Source of the DNA: Chrysomallon squamiferum
Taxonomy: Eukaryota > Mollusca > Gastropoda > Neomphalida > Peltospiridae
Direction: 5' to 3'
Assembly: GCA_012295275.1 (NCBI GenBank)
Contig: CM022675.1
Span: forward strand, 14,554,463 to 14,586,962
Length of the DNA stretch: 32,500 bases
A program made the translations under genes and the position numbers. Below are positions 1 through 11,661 of the stretch, one piece after another. The notes under the pieces are model-generated. The model was not told the DNA's origin and made no database searches. It worked only from the letters and a program-made list of their open reading frames with translations. Every line of letters begins with the position of its first letter. The stretch's first letter is position 1.

Positions 1-120
1 GTCTCAATTCACTTTTTATCCACAGCTCAGTTCAAAGTCGACAGTTCCGCGATTGTTCTGTTAATAAGCATATTTAATAGATTAGTAGATTCAGGGGCGG
101 GTCTACAGTGTATTTACTTC
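1..120. other. unique sequence at the window edge
   Basis: Ordinary complexity; no gene recognised. Confidence 0.5.
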
Positions 121-139
121 CAAACCTTTTCTTCACTGC

Positions 140-297
140 TTGGTTTTCTTTTTTTTTTCTTTTTTTCTCGATCTCTTGTTTTCTTTTTTTTCTTTCTTTT
201 TTTCTTTTTCATTTTTTATTTTTTTATTTTATTTATTTATTTTTTATTTTTATTATTATTTTTTATTTTGGTCATTAATATTAATTAATTAATTAAT

Positions 298-352
<55 letters not shown>

Positions 353-425
353 TTATTTATTTATTGTTTTTAATTATTTTATTTTCTATATTTTATTTTA
401 TTTTATTTTATTTTTTCTCTGTTGT
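140..425. repeat. T-rich tract with (TTAA)n and (TTTA)n
   Basis: Pyrimidine-rich sequence followed by TTAA at about 281-298 and TTTA at about 298-364. Confidence 0.92.
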
Positions 426-925
426 TTCTTGAGTCTTTTTTTACAGGCACGTGTTGGGCGTGTCTTCTTTTCTTCTTCTGTTTGTTTGTTGTTGTTGTTG
501 TTGCTGTTTTGTTATATTTGGGGGTTGTAGGATTTTTATTATTTATTTCATTTGTATTTTTTTGTTTTCATTGTTATTTTGATGAGCATAGTCTCTTGTG
601 GTTTTGTTTTTATTTTAGAACATTTTGTACTTTCATCATTTTATACATTATCACCATCATCATCGTCATTATCATCATTATTATTAATTGTATTGTTGTT
701 GTTGTTGTCGTTGTTGCTGCTGCTCTCGTTGTTAGAAGAAGAAGACTAGTATATTGTAAGAAAAGAAGACAAATAAATTATTAGGTACAATTATAGATAC
801 AGTACTGTTAAAGGTATGACATAGGTTAATAAGTAAGGTATGTTAAGAGATGGGTACATACGTACTTAAACAATTAAGTTGATATGTAAATATACTTGCT
901 AGACTATTCATGTGCGTAGAAAAAG
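426..925. other. T-rich low-complexity flank, then AT-rich sequence
   Basis: GTT and CAT trinucleotides at about 490-505 and 650-740; hydrophobic frames here are artefacts of T-rich composition. No gene seen. Confidence 0.6.
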
Positions 926-927
926 AA

Positions 928-1315
928 TACATATTTACATAAGTAATTATAAGATATAAAATATAAATAAAAAAAATACACATTTACATAAGTAATTATA
1001 AGATATAAAGTATAAATTAAAAAATACATATTTACATAACTAATTATAAGATATAAAGTATAAATTAAAAAATACACATTTACATAAGTAATTATAAGAT
1101 ATAAAGTATAAATTAAAAAATACATATTTACATAACTAATTATAAGATATAAAGTATAAATTAAAAAAATACACATTTACATAAGTAATTATAAGATATA
1201 AAGTATAAATAAAAAAATACATATTTACATAAGTAATTATAAGATATAAAGTATAAATAAAAAAATACATATTTACATAAGTAATTATAAGATATAAAGT
1301 ATAAATTAAAAAAAT
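928..1315. repeat. minisatellite, eight units of 48-49 bp
   Basis: Units start at 928, 977, 1025, 1073, 1121, 1170, 1218 and 1266. Each begins TACATATTTACATAAG or a variant and ends AAGTATAAATTAAAAAA. Units 3 and 5 carry TACATATTTACATAAC; units 2, 4 and 6 carry TACACATTTACATAAG, so units 3-6 form two copies of a 97-bp dimer. The minus-strand frame 1176-904 is this repeat read as protein. Confidence 0.96.
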
Positions 1316-1745
1316 AGGAAGATATAACAGCGTTACTGACTGTTATTAGTTTTATTTTTTCTCGCCGACATTTTCAAACTTATATAAATATGTGTGAAAA
1401 CTGAAGCGGACACTTATCTATTCCGAGATGTGTGCTTGATGACAGTAACAGATATTTCGTAACTTTAATGACTTATTTGTGTAAACACTATGTTACCAAC
1501 TCCTCCAAAAAATAACACACAGATTGCAAAATGCAGTAGCCAGATTTTTAAAAACATCTAAAAATAATATATTTTGTTTTCGTTTGAATACATCAAACCA
1601 TCCACAAAAATAATAAACGTTTAGCGAATGTGTGTATATAGAGAAAGAAAAATGATCTGCTTTTTAGAAAGTAACTTCTGCGAGTCTTTTTTTAAATGTG
1701 CAACAGATTTTCTTCTCTAATTTATTTTCATTATTTTATTTTAGT
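1316..1745. other. unique AT-rich segment
   Basis: Ordinary complexity, no gene recognised. Confidence 0.5.
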
Positions 1746-2240
1746 TTATTTTGTAACATTTATATATATATAAATGTAATAAAATAAAATAAAATAATAA
1801 AAATGTATATATATATATATATATATATATCCATTCAGCTAGTCGGTTTCTTTATTTTTATTTGTTTTAATTTTATTATTTCTGTTATTGTTATTTATTA
1901 AAATTTATTTAATTATTTCAGTTGTTTGTTTATTTACTAACTTATTTGTTTTCTTGTTTGTTTATTTGTTTGTTTGTCTGATTGTTTGTTTGTTTGCTTG
2001 TTTATTATCATAATCATCGTGGTCATCGTTGTCACCAACAACATCATCATCAGCATTACACTTATAATATTTACGCAAAAAATTTATTGCCAATTTCTTC
2101 CTCATTATTGAACACAATACTTTTCGTCTGTCTTTCTAATTCTGTCTTTCTATCTCTCTTTTTCTCGTCATCTCTTTTTTCGAACTATCTCTACATATTC
2201 ACATATCTGTCTTTTTTTATCTCTTTATTTTTATCTTTAT
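1746..2240. repeat. AT-rich simple sequence: (TA)n, (TTTG)n, (CAT)n, pyrimidine tract
   Basis: (TA)n at about 1805-1830, TTTG/TTTA units at about 1920-2003, CAT at about 2040-2055, then TCT-rich sequence. Confidence 0.75.
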
Positions 2241-2520
2241 AATTCTAACCAACATCGGCTGAAAATAAAAAAATACGTTTTGAACTTCAAAATTCTTATT
2301 CCGAAACTAAGGCTATGAATTCGTTTTTTCTTCTCTTTTTTTTGTTTTTGTTTTTTACGACAGTTCAGTACACTGAGGACAGAACGTAAGAGTTTTGTAA
2401 GACCTCCTTTGAAGAAAACTAAAACTCTTTGTCATTAATACGTCATAAATGTTGCGATTCTTTACGAGAAACGTAACTTTCAGTCGAAAATTGCCGAATA
2501 AAACGAACGTTGACAGTTTT
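2241..2520. other. unique segment
   Basis: Mixed sequence with some CpG; no gene recognised. Confidence 0.5.
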
Positions 2521-2828
2521 ATTGTTTTAACCATCTTTATTTTTCTTTCTTTCTTTTATTTTTATTTTATTTTGTTCATTTATTATTTCTAGGGTTTTGG
2601 TTTGGTGGAGGGTGTTTATTTATTTGCTTTTGTGGATCTTTTATTTTTATTTTTTTTTATTTTTATTTTTTTTTTTTTTTGGCTGCTTTTTTATTTTATT
2701 ACATTATGTTTTTTTTTTTTTTTTTTTTTTTTTTTTATTTGTTTGTTTGATTCTATGAATTGTATGTTTTTACTGTTGCTTTTAATTTGATTTATTTTGT
2801 AAATTTATAGTGTTTCTATTGATTATTA

Positions 2829-2890
<62 letters not shown>

Positions 2891-2930
2891 GATACAACCT
2901 TTTATTAATGTTGCTTTTTGATAGTGTAGG
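2521..2930. repeat. poly-T tracts and (TTA)n
   Basis: T-runs at about 2669-2680 and 2709-2736 and (TTA)n at about 2822-2890. Confidence 0.93.
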
Positions 2931-3490
2931 CTTGTGGGGATTTTTTTGTTAGGAAAAAATATAATGAAAAGAAAAAATATTTTATCGGTAATAAAAAGAA
3001 AGCAGTGGTTCTACTTTATATTTTCCTTCAAATTCTGTCTTTGAAGTAGAAACAGAGGTCTCGCGAAATATCGCGTGAAGGTCACGCGATCATGCTTTCC
3101 TCACAAAAGACTTCAGTAATGACTTCCGTTTGGATGCGCACAACATACTTCTTGACAAAACACAACTCGCCTAGAGTAGCCGTTCTTGTATAAGATGTTT
3201 TCTAAACATATATGACTACCCAGTCGTACCGAATGATCTTAGCTATTCGAGTTATGAATTTAATGGCCTTTTGTTTATGCATGTTTAAAGTTTTCACATT
3301 GTAAAGTAATTTTACCGTTCGTTTGCTCTTCATTGAAACGGAAGACATAACACTTAAAAGTTCTTTCGTCTTCTTACTGAATTTTCCTCTTCAAATACGG
3401 AACGGTCCGCGATTTCGTAGAAGGACAATGTCACGTGATGACCAGGCAGTTCCGTTATGTCCAGAGATTCTGTGGGTGGTCTTATTTTAA
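2931..3490. other. island of complex, CpG-containing sequence
   Basis: About 550 bp that stand out from the simple repeats on both sides. Contains the palindrome at 3070-3090, CACGTG-like TCACGTGATG at about 3432 and GGTCCGCGAT at about 3405. No open frame is convincing. Possibly regulatory or an old mobile element. Confidence 0.5.
3070..3090. repeat. 21-bp perfect inverted repeat
   Basis: ATCGCGTGA-AGG-TCACGCGAT: nine-base arms without mismatch around three bases. TCTCGCGA lies just to its left, at 3059-3066. Confidence 0.95.
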
Positions 3491-3504
3491 TAATTTTGTT
3501 TTTC

Positions 3505-3779
3505 TTGCATTTATTTATTTATTTATTTATTTATTTAGTTAGTTAGTTAGTTAGTTAGTGTTTATTTTTATTATTATTTTAAGTTTTAAGTTTTACTTTA
3601 AAAAAAAAAATTTATTACTTTCAAAAAAAAAAAAATTACATTTTATTTTTTATTATTATTATTTTTTAATATCCATAAAACTGTCACAAAAAGCAGCATT
3701 GAAAATATTTAATACCAAATATTTTTTTTTTTTTTTTTTTACTAAATATTATTTACTGTTTTTGTTTTCCTTTTGTTTT

Positions 3780-3814
<35 letters not shown>

Positions 3815-3960
3815 TGTCTTTGAACTGTACGTATTTTTCTCTGTTTATAATTAAAAAAAAAAAAGTTTGTTTTTTCAGAAATTTGTTTTCAGTACAAATT
3901 CAAAAAAGAAAAACAATAAATAACAAAAAACAAAAACAAACAAAATAAATAATAATTCCG
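3505..3960. repeat. (TTTA)n, (TTAG)n, poly-A and poly-T tracts
   Basis: (TTTA)n at about 3510-3536, (TTAG)n at about 3537-3558, A- and T-runs to 3740, (TTTA)n at about 3780-3814, A-rich to 3950. Confidence 0.92.
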
Positions 3961-4009
3961 ATTAAACGAAAGAATTCTTTACAAACCACAAATCGTTCGG
4001 ATCTTTCTA

Positions 4010-4391
4010 TCCTCATCATCATCATCATCATCGTCATCACCATCATCATCATCATCATTGCCTTGTCATATGGTTATCTTAACGCGTCAAACAAAACTGG
4101 GGTTAGCGAGGCTGCGCTGGTATCTGACTGAAAGTCGTGTCTCAGAGTGAGGCGTGTTACAGTGTGCACTGTTAACACTACAACCACTGTTATTACTACT
4201 TCTGTTACTAATAATACTTCTTCTCTACTATGACTACTACTTCAAATACTGCTACTATTTCTATTACTACTATTACAACTACTTCTACTAGTGATAGCAA
4301 CAGTAATAAAAACTAGTACTAATATTAATACTAATACAACTATAACTATTAGTACTACCAGGAATAGCAGAATTACTATTAATTTCAGTAT

Positions 4392-4438
<47 letters not shown>

Positions 4439-4450
4439 TTAGCTTACTTT
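4010..4450. repeat. (CAT)n, ACT-type trinucleotides and (TTTA)n
   Basis: (CAT)n at about 4013-4059, a unique stretch to about 4170, imperfect ACT/TAC units to 4385, (TTTA)n at about 4390-4440. Confidence 0.85.
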
Positions 4451-4654
4451 TTCAATTAACTATTTTAAATGTTTCATTTTAATTATATATAGTTTTTTCT
4501 TTCTTTCTTTCTTTGATTTTCATTTATATACGTTTATTATTTGTTTTAATATCATCTTAAAGAAAATTTTGGAAATGACTTTTTTGAAATTTATTTCAAT
4601 TTTATAAATGTTTTCTAAATGTTGCATTTATTATTATTTTATATAATTCAGCAC

Positions 4655-4655
4655 A

Positions 4656-4708
<53 letters not shown>

Positions 4709-4818
4709 TTTTGTTGTTGTACTTACCTAATCTAAAGAGCCTTAGTTTTTAAACGTGTGTCACAAAATTGTTTATTTTATTAATGAATATTTTTAGATTT
4801 ATTGTCTAATCAGATTGA

Positions 4819-4854
<36 letters not shown>

Positions 4855-4870
4855 CATCATCATCATCGTT
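4655..4870. repeat. two (TTA)n arrays
   Basis: Arrays at about 4660-4708 and 4819-4852, the second ending in CAT units. Confidence 0.93.
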
Positions 4871-5580
4871 GTTTTTAATATCAATACATTACAGATAAAC
4901 AGAAATTCGAGGTTAAATTTAAAAATATTTGCTAATCGATTCAAACTATTTTTTGGAAAACAGTATCGTTTACAAAATCTTTAACGAGAATTGTCAGAGA
5001 ATACTGTTTTTAAGCTTAAATAAAACAAAATTCTCATTGGTTACTTGATATCATTCTTGTTCATTCTTGTTTGTTTTTTTAAATTATAATAATAATTTTT
5101 AGTGAAAACCGTAATTTAAATACATTATAAATATTATTTAAGACATCAATTATTATAATAAATTTTTTAATGAAAATCAAAACTTAATTATACTGCCAAA
5201 AAAACCGTAAAAAAATTATTTATAAATTTAGTAGATATACTTTGTTTACTTATTTTTTGTTTCTCATTTTATTTATATACTTTGCATTAATATATATTTT
5301 GTTAGTTAGTATGTTATTATGCATTTGATTATTTATTTAACAGGTTTTTTTGTTGTATCTCTTTATTTCTCAATCAGTATATCTCTCTATCTATTTATCT
5401 ATCTAACTACATATGTATTTGTTCATAATATTAATTTATTTTATAGTATTTTTTTGTTATTTCAATTTTTCTGTTTCCTAGTTTTTAATTTAGTTTAATA
5501 TTTTATTTCATTTTATTTTTAAAAATATTTAACGTGTTTTTTAAATTAGAATCAAAGCAAAAAAAATAACATATATACAT
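4871..5580. other. AT-rich segment without a gene
   Basis: Low-complexity AT-rich sequence; no feature recognised. Confidence 0.55.
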
Positions 5581-5587
5581 ACATACA

Positions 5588-5612
<25 letters not shown>
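5581..5612. repeat. (CATA)-(GT)n microsatellite
   Basis: Short CATA run then about 12 GT copies. Confidence 0.93.
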
Positions 5613-5619
<7 letters not shown>

Positions 5620-5821
5620 CTTTAAAAGTACAAATGCCCACAAAAAAGCAAGTAAATTTTTTAAAACCAATTAGAAAATAAAAGTGATAGTTACTTTTAT
5701 ATATTTAATAAAACCCCCAAACACGATATTTTTATTTAGAAAAAAAAAATTATTTCAATTAAGAAAACCTTTTTACGTGTTACAGTAAAAACAATTTATT
5801 TCTTTAGTTAAAAGTACAATT

Positions 5822-5865
5822 TTTATTTATTTATTTATTTATTATTACTATTATTATTATTATTA

Positions 5866-5916
<51 letters not shown>

Positions 5917-6136
5917 AATTATTGTTATTATTATTATTGTTATTGTTGTTGTTGTTATTGTTATTATATCCTTTTACTTCTTTCCTTTCTCAGTTTTATT
6001 TCTTCATAACTATTTTCTATTTTAATTATTATTACTTTTCTGTTGTTTTAAATTTTAATGTCGATATTTTTCTTCTCTTTTTTTTTCGGTTTTCCTTTTT
6101 TTTTTCATCATCATCATTATCATTATTATTATTATA

Positions 6137-6198
<62 letters not shown>

Positions 6199-6200
6199 AT
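5822..6200. repeat. (TTTA)n and (TTA)n arrays with pyrimidine tracts
   Basis: (TTA)n at about 5838-5967 with GTT interruptions, T-rich sequence, then CAT/TTA at about 6106-6199. Long Leu, Tyr or Phe frames come from these arrays. Confidence 0.93.
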
Positions 6201-7240
6201 TATTAATACTATTACTATCTATAATAATATTAAAAAGTTAAACTAAAGAAGAGATACATTTATGAGACCTATTCATTAATTTAGAGTTAATTTATTTGGT
6301 TATAGAAATATTAAGCGATCAAAAAAAAAATCAATTGATATTTCAGTTTTAGTTTTTCAGTTTAATAAACATAAATTATTATTTCTTTGCTTGGGTTTGT
6401 TTTTTGGGAGTGTTTCTATTTTCCCCTCTTTTTCTGGGGGAGCGGGGTGTGGCTGTTTGTTTGAACTTTTTTACATTATATTTGTCAGTTTTGTACTATA
6501 TTTTATTTGTATAGCAGTGTAATTAAAAAAAAGAATTACTATAATATATTTCGTGGGATTAATTTATTCAAGTCAGTGTGTTTAGCGGTATATTTTCAAA
6601 CAACTAAATTATGTATTAAAATAAAATATGTGTGTGTTTTAAGTGGGGTTTTTAGGCTGTTTTTGTTTAGGATATGTGTATATCTTTTTCCAAAAAAATT
6701 ATATTTTGATTTTATTTTTATTAATGTCCAAAATAGAGAAGCTAACGATTCCAGAAAGACAAACATTTACAGTTATTTCTAAAAAAAACTGTTATATCTT
6801 TGACACGTTTTGCAATTGTTTATTATTTTTATTTTGTTGTATTACTCTGCTTATTTATTCTTACTCGCATCTTGTTTGTTTTCTTTCCTGCAGATGTTTG
6901 TAAAACTATAAATATTTACACCAGACAGAAATAATAATTCTTCTTTTAATGTTTTTCTTTTTTTTAATATACCCTCTCTCTCTCAGAACCAAAAAAAAAA
7001 AAAAAAACATTCTTGTTTTAATATTCTTTTTTTAATTTTCTCTCTCTCTCTCTCTACCAGAAATATATATTTGTTTAATAATAATATACATTTACATGAT
7101 TTTAAATTTGTCTAATTATTTTGATGAAAAACCATCATTGTAATGTTATGAGTTACATTCCTTTTTTTCAAAAATGTACTTCAGAAAATACATTTTAATT
7201 AAAAATGTAACTTTACTGGACTGGGATATGAATGTATATA
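6201..7240. other. AT-rich segment without a gene
   Basis: T- and A-runs and short (CT)n at about 6972-6985 and 7040-7056. The plus-strand frames 6507-6782 and 6643-6903 are AT-rich and carry no motif. Confidence 0.55.
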
Positions 7241-7248
7241 TGTATGTA

Positions 7249-7374
<126 letters not shown>

Positions 7375-7379
7375 TACAT

Positions 7380-8205
7380 ACATAATCCTACACGTTAAAA
7401 TACAGGACACATTTTTCATTCTGCCATAACCCAAAACAATATTAATAAAAAGATAAATAAATATAATGATACTGTGAAGTGCCATATTTCATTATGTTAA
7501 TACAGTAATCATTACCCTCCTCCTCGTTAGCTGATTTTATTTTATATCTTCAGAGAAAAAGCAAATTTTGTTATGAGCTGGGATAATTATTAGTCAAAGA
7601 ACGTGCAAGTCGTGCTTTGATGTCCACCATTTGCACGTTCCCAAATAAACAAAATCAACCTTTTAAGTTACTAATAAAGGCGGAGGGAGTAAAGAAATGG
7701 GAGTAAGCATAAGATTCACTTTCACTCTTTGAAATGGAAATTTACGATCGTATAACGTGTTTTTTATCTGTACAAATTATTATCAGATATTTTTATTCTT
7801 AGAAAGCCACCGGGGGTTTTCGATTCGTATCTCTTACAAAGGTATGGCACACAACAAATTTATTTCCTTGCTTAACTTTTTTTTTTCTTTTTTACTCTGT
7901 GATTTTTTCTTCTTTTTACGCACAGATGTTTTTCAAATAGCTGATACGCATAACGTGGTGATTTGGACAAAACTTCTGATTTATTATCGCCAGATTTTTC
8001 TACAAAGATCTGCCTTCGTTTCGTGTGCATGAAACTGAATAATCCGACTCTGCGTGGAACTCTTTTTGCTTTTGAGAGCTGAAAGATAAACAGACAGGTC
8101 AAAGGTCGTATTAATATATTTAAAGGGGCAGTGTTTGATTTGTGCTATTATAGCACTGTTATTTTGTTTGACTTTTTTATTTATTTATTTACCATTTCAA
8201 TATTT
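7380..8205. other. mostly unique region
   Basis: About 800 bp of ordinary complexity with a pyrimidine tract at 7876-7919. It contains the hairpin at 7599-7640. Frames at 7757-8032 (plus) and 8102-7872 (minus) overlap the pyrimidine tract and show no recognisable domain. Confidence 0.5.
7599..7640. repeat. 10-bp perfect inverted repeat, 22-bp loop
   Basis: GAACGTGCAA at 7599-7608 and TTGCACGTTC at 7631-7640. Confidence 0.95.
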
Positions 8206-8209
8206 GTCT

Positions 8210-8309
8210 ATTCTTCTTCTTCTTCTTCTTCTTATTTTTCTTCTTCTTCTTCTTCTTATTTTTCTTCTTCTTCTTCTTCTTCTTCTTATTATTATTATTA
8301 TTATTATTC
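8210..8309. repeat. (TTC)n and (TTA)n arrays
   Basis: Three TTC blocks separated by TTATTT, then TTA. Confidence 0.94.
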
Positions 8310-8958
8310 CTGGCTTAGGCGGGTGTTTTCTTTTGATTAGTTGTTTTTATTTATTTTGTGAATGTAAACAATTATAATATTATTTTAATGTTTTCTCTTT
8401 TTTTTTCTTTGTTGTGTCGTTATTATTAATATTATTTAATATCATATATAACCTATATAATTTTATAATCATAACTTTAATTTCATTGTCTTCTTTTTCT
8501 GTCGTTTTTTTTTTTTTTTTTTTAGTGGGTGGTGTTTGGGTGTTTGTAGCTTTATATATATATATATATTTTTTTTTCGGTTTTTTAATTTTTTTCTTTT
8601 AATGTTTTTTCTATTAATATTTTTTAATTTTAAATTATTATTATTATTTTTTTTTTGTCAGCAACTCAAATTTATTATTTAACTGTCAAATATTTTTTGC
8701 ACAATTTCTTGTTCTTTAGACTTAAATTTTCATCTGAGTATAATAATAATAATATGTAATGGAGTGAATGAATAATGAATAAAAGAGTGAATAAGCAATT
8801 TTCTTTTGTTTAACTTTAATTTTATTTTAGATTATTTAATTTTAATAATTTTAATTACATATTATTTAATTTTTTTATTATTTTCTTTTTTCTTTCCTTC
8901 TTTATTTCTTTATTTAATATTCATTAATTTCAATATTGAATTTAATGCAGTAATGATG
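8310..8958. other. T-rich low-complexity segment
   Basis: T-runs at about 8505-8523, a short (TA)n at about 8553-8568; no gene seen. Confidence 0.55.
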
Positions 8959-8988
8959 ACAATAATAATAATAAAAAGAATAATAATA

Positions 8989-9036
<48 letters not shown>

Positions 9037-9060
9037 TTATTTTATTTTATTTTTATTTTT
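8959..9060. repeat. (AAT)n then (TTA)n and (TTTTA)n
   Basis: The array switches strand sense: AAT units on the left meet TTA units at about 8990, giving a large imperfect palindrome. Confidence 0.92.
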
Positions 9061-9308
9061 TACATCTGTTTTGCTTTTTAAAAACGTTTTTAAAATAGAT
9101 ATTTAATAATGTAAACATGCTATACCTTAAAGAATACTATATATCCAAATTCACTAAGTCTGCAGTTCACGAATACTTATTTAGTTGTTCACTCTATTTC
9201 TAACAGCTTTCCAATCTTATTAATAACGTTGGCAGTTCTAAATTTTTCAAAACTTAATACTGAGAGCATTTGTTTGTTTTTATTAACTTTACTTCTAGTA
9301 GCAGAGTA
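9061..9308. other. AT-rich unique segment
   Basis: No feature recognised. Confidence 0.5.
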
Positions 9309-9380
9309 TTTTCTAACAGAAATCTATTTGTACAATATTCATGATATCAACGTCCAGTAGAGAAATAATCCACAATTAAT
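9309..9380 (+). repeat. dispersed repeat, copy A
   Basis: TTTTCTAACAGAAATCTATT then TGTACAATATTCATGATATC and CGTCCAGTAGAGAAATAATC. Partner of 20092-20160 inside Mox intron 1, same orientation, followed here by a CAT/TTA array. Confidence 0.85.
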
Positions 9381-9384
9381 ATTA

Positions 9385-9495
9385 CCATCATCGTCATTAT
9401 GATTACCATCATCGTCATCATCATCATCATTTTCATCATCAATATTATCATTATTATCATCATCATCATTATTATTATTATTATTATTATTATTA
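9385..9495. repeat. (CAT)n and (TTA)n array
   Basis: Interrupted CAT/CGT units turning into TTA, directly right of dispersed repeat copy A. Confidence 0.93.
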
Positions 9496-10080
9496 AATTT
9501 TCAAAATAAGAATATCTGTCGTATTTTAGTCATCATGAAAGAAAAATTAAATCAAGTCATCAAAAAAAATGTTTTACGTAAAAGTAAATAACAGTAAGAA
9601 GGGGGATAACTCGAAAGCGAATTATTTGCAACAAGGTGCATATTGTCGGCTGCAACTTCTCGCGCTCGCGAGATCTCCCAAAGCAACTGGACACGCGCAG
9701 CTGCGATTTTCATTAAATATGCCGGGATGAGAGACCTCGAGAAATGAAGAAAACATCTGCAGTATTTTTTTTCTTTCCTTATTTTTTCTTCTAATTTTTA
9801 CACTCGTTTTTCCAGCTGTTAGTTTTGAGAAGTGAATCTTTCTCACTAATTGTAGAAGTAAACTTGGCGTAGACTGATACTACGACGTTTTTCAAATAGC
9901 TGAAATCGCGCACGATGCTACGCTTCCGTGTCGATGACAGGGTCCGCGATATCGATGACTGACTTGAAGGCGACATCTAGCAGAAGGAAATGTCCGATAA
10001 CTATGTTTTCAGAAGTCAACGAAGGCAGAATTTTCAACTAACTGATCTGTTAGGAAAAACTGGTCGTCAGCCAGTTTATT
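9496..10080. other. island of complex, CpG-containing sequence
   Basis: About 580 bp. Minus-strand frames 9846-9622 and 9976-9791 show no recognisable domain. Contains the palindrome at 9658-9673 and GGGTCCGCGATATCGATGAC near 9942. A 20-bp phrase at 9884-9903 matches 7925-7944 with one mismatch. Confidence 0.5.
9658..9673. promoter_or_regulatory. palindrome TCTCGCG-CT-CGCGAGA
   Basis: Two halves of the TCTCGCGAGA-type element around two bases. Related elements occur in promoters of other animals; function here unknown. Confidence 0.35.
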
Positions 10081-10170
10081 ATTTTATTTTATTTTTTTTT
10101 TTTTTTTTTTTTATTTTTATTATTTTTTATTGTTTTGTTGTCCTTTGTTGTTAATCTATTATTAGAAATG

Positions 10171-10221
<51 letters not shown>

Positions 10222-10520
10222 TGACTTTTATAATTTATCTTTGATTTTTGCTTATATTTTAATTTAGTTTTCTTTGTTTTGTTGTGATTCTTTTTCTTCC
10301 TCTTCTTCTTAAAGTCCACTAGTAATACTACAACTTAAATAATATTAGATAATGATGATAAAGGTGATGATGATTATAACTAAGTTTATTATCATTGTCG
10401 TGGTTTGTTCATGTTCTTGTTGTTATTATTATTATGATAATGATGACGATGATGATGATTACAACTGTTTTAATGTTGTTATTATTAGTAGTAGTAGTAT
10501 CATTATCATTATTTTGTCAT
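10081..10520. repeat. poly-T, (TTA)n and mixed trinucleotides
   Basis: T-run at about 10095-10112, (TTA)n at about 10172-10217, GAT/GTT/TAG units at about 10350-10510. Confidence 0.88.
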
Positions 10521-10539
10521 TACATTTATGTAATTAATA

Positions 10540-10882
10540 ATTAAAACAGACTTCTAAAAGTCTATCTGCACGTTGAATGTTTACAGTGATATTGTTCATG
10601 CATGTTGTATCAGCGCCCTCTGACAGTCAGAAAAATAAACAGCGATTTCCTTTCCACGAATAACGCTCTACATTCGACATAGTTCAGTCAGTGTTTTAAC
10701 GTCTCCATTTCAAAACGAGACATCATTAATTTGCCTATAGTCTTTGAGAAGATCAACGACAAAGGCTATTTGGATAGTAAACCCATTTTCTGATATTTTG
10801 GATCCAATCCTGAAAGGAATGGGATATCAGTCAGTTTAACACTGCAACAGACTCAACACAAAAAGCAATCTAAATACTTTAA
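10540..10882. other. unique segment with CTCF-like motif
   Basis: Ordinary complexity, several CpGs. TCAGCGCCCTCTGACAG at 10610-10626 resembles the AGCGCCCTCTG half of a CTCF site. No gene seen. Confidence 0.45.
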
Positions 10883-11035
10883 GCGCATTTATTTATTTGT
10901 TTATTTATTTATTGTTTGTTTGTTTATTTGTTTATTTATTTGTTTGTTTATTTATTTATTTAACTGTTTATTTGTTTGTTTGTTTGGTTGGTTGGTTGTT
11001 ATTTTGTTTGTCTTCCTTAAAAAAATAATAATTAA

Positions 11036-11101
<66 letters not shown>
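10883..11101. repeat. (TTTA/TTTG)n and (TAA)n arrays
   Basis: TTTA/TTTG units at about 10886-10998 and (TAA)n at about 11036-11101. Confidence 0.94.
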
Positions 11102-11580
11102 TTGAATAGAATTTTAAGAGCGCTTATGATATTTGGATAACCTTCTGTTTATGAGTTACAAGAAAATTAATTTTGTTTTTTTGCTTTCTTGAATTTTTTC
11201 TTTTTGTGTTACTCTACCCTTTGATATGACAAAACTGACAGGAACAGCAAAATGCTGAAGATCGTTAAAACAAAACTGAACACCACTTTTAAAACATTTG
11301 TTTATTTACAGTAATACATATCTGAATTTGGTTTTTCAAATTTCCATCTGTTAGGTCTTGAGCAAGATTCATATAACATGAAAAGAGTTTCTTTTAAAAA
11401 TCTTACTTAATGTCACGAACCGTTCAGTGTATTTGGTTTTAGAAAATAAAACGTTTCAAGTTACCCAGACCTTTTTTGTAGTGACAGAGGTGTTTTGAAA
11501 AAAATCATGTTTATTGAGAAAAACTATTTTTATTTTTTTTATCATCAATAAACTTTAGTAAATGAACTGTGAGTACTGTG
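11102..11580. other. AT-rich unique segment
   Basis: No gene recognised. Confidence 0.5.
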
Positions 11581-11597
11581 TGTATTATTGTTGTTGA

Positions 11598-11661
<64 letters not shown>

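Noticed and set aside
904-1176. Repeated hydrophobic protein on the minus strand
   Set aside because: It is the 48-bp minisatellite. Because 48 is a multiple of three the frame stays open without coding.
928-1315. Minisatellite considered as a CRISPR array
   Set aside because: The units are contiguous and similar throughout, with no unique spacers, and the host is clearly eukaryotic.
3537-3558. (TTAG)n as a telomere-like repeat
   Set aside because: Only about five copies, embedded in (TTTA)n; an ordinary microsatellite.
7925-9903. Near-identical 20-bp phrase at 7925-7944 and 9884-9903
   Set aside because: GTTTTTCAAATAGCTGA is shared, but the flanks do not align convincingly, so it may be chance or a very old repeat.
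9622-9976. Two overlapping minus-strand frames in the complex island
   Set aside because: Short, no motif, Lys/Arg-rich from the adjoining pyrimidine tract; not enough to call a gene.
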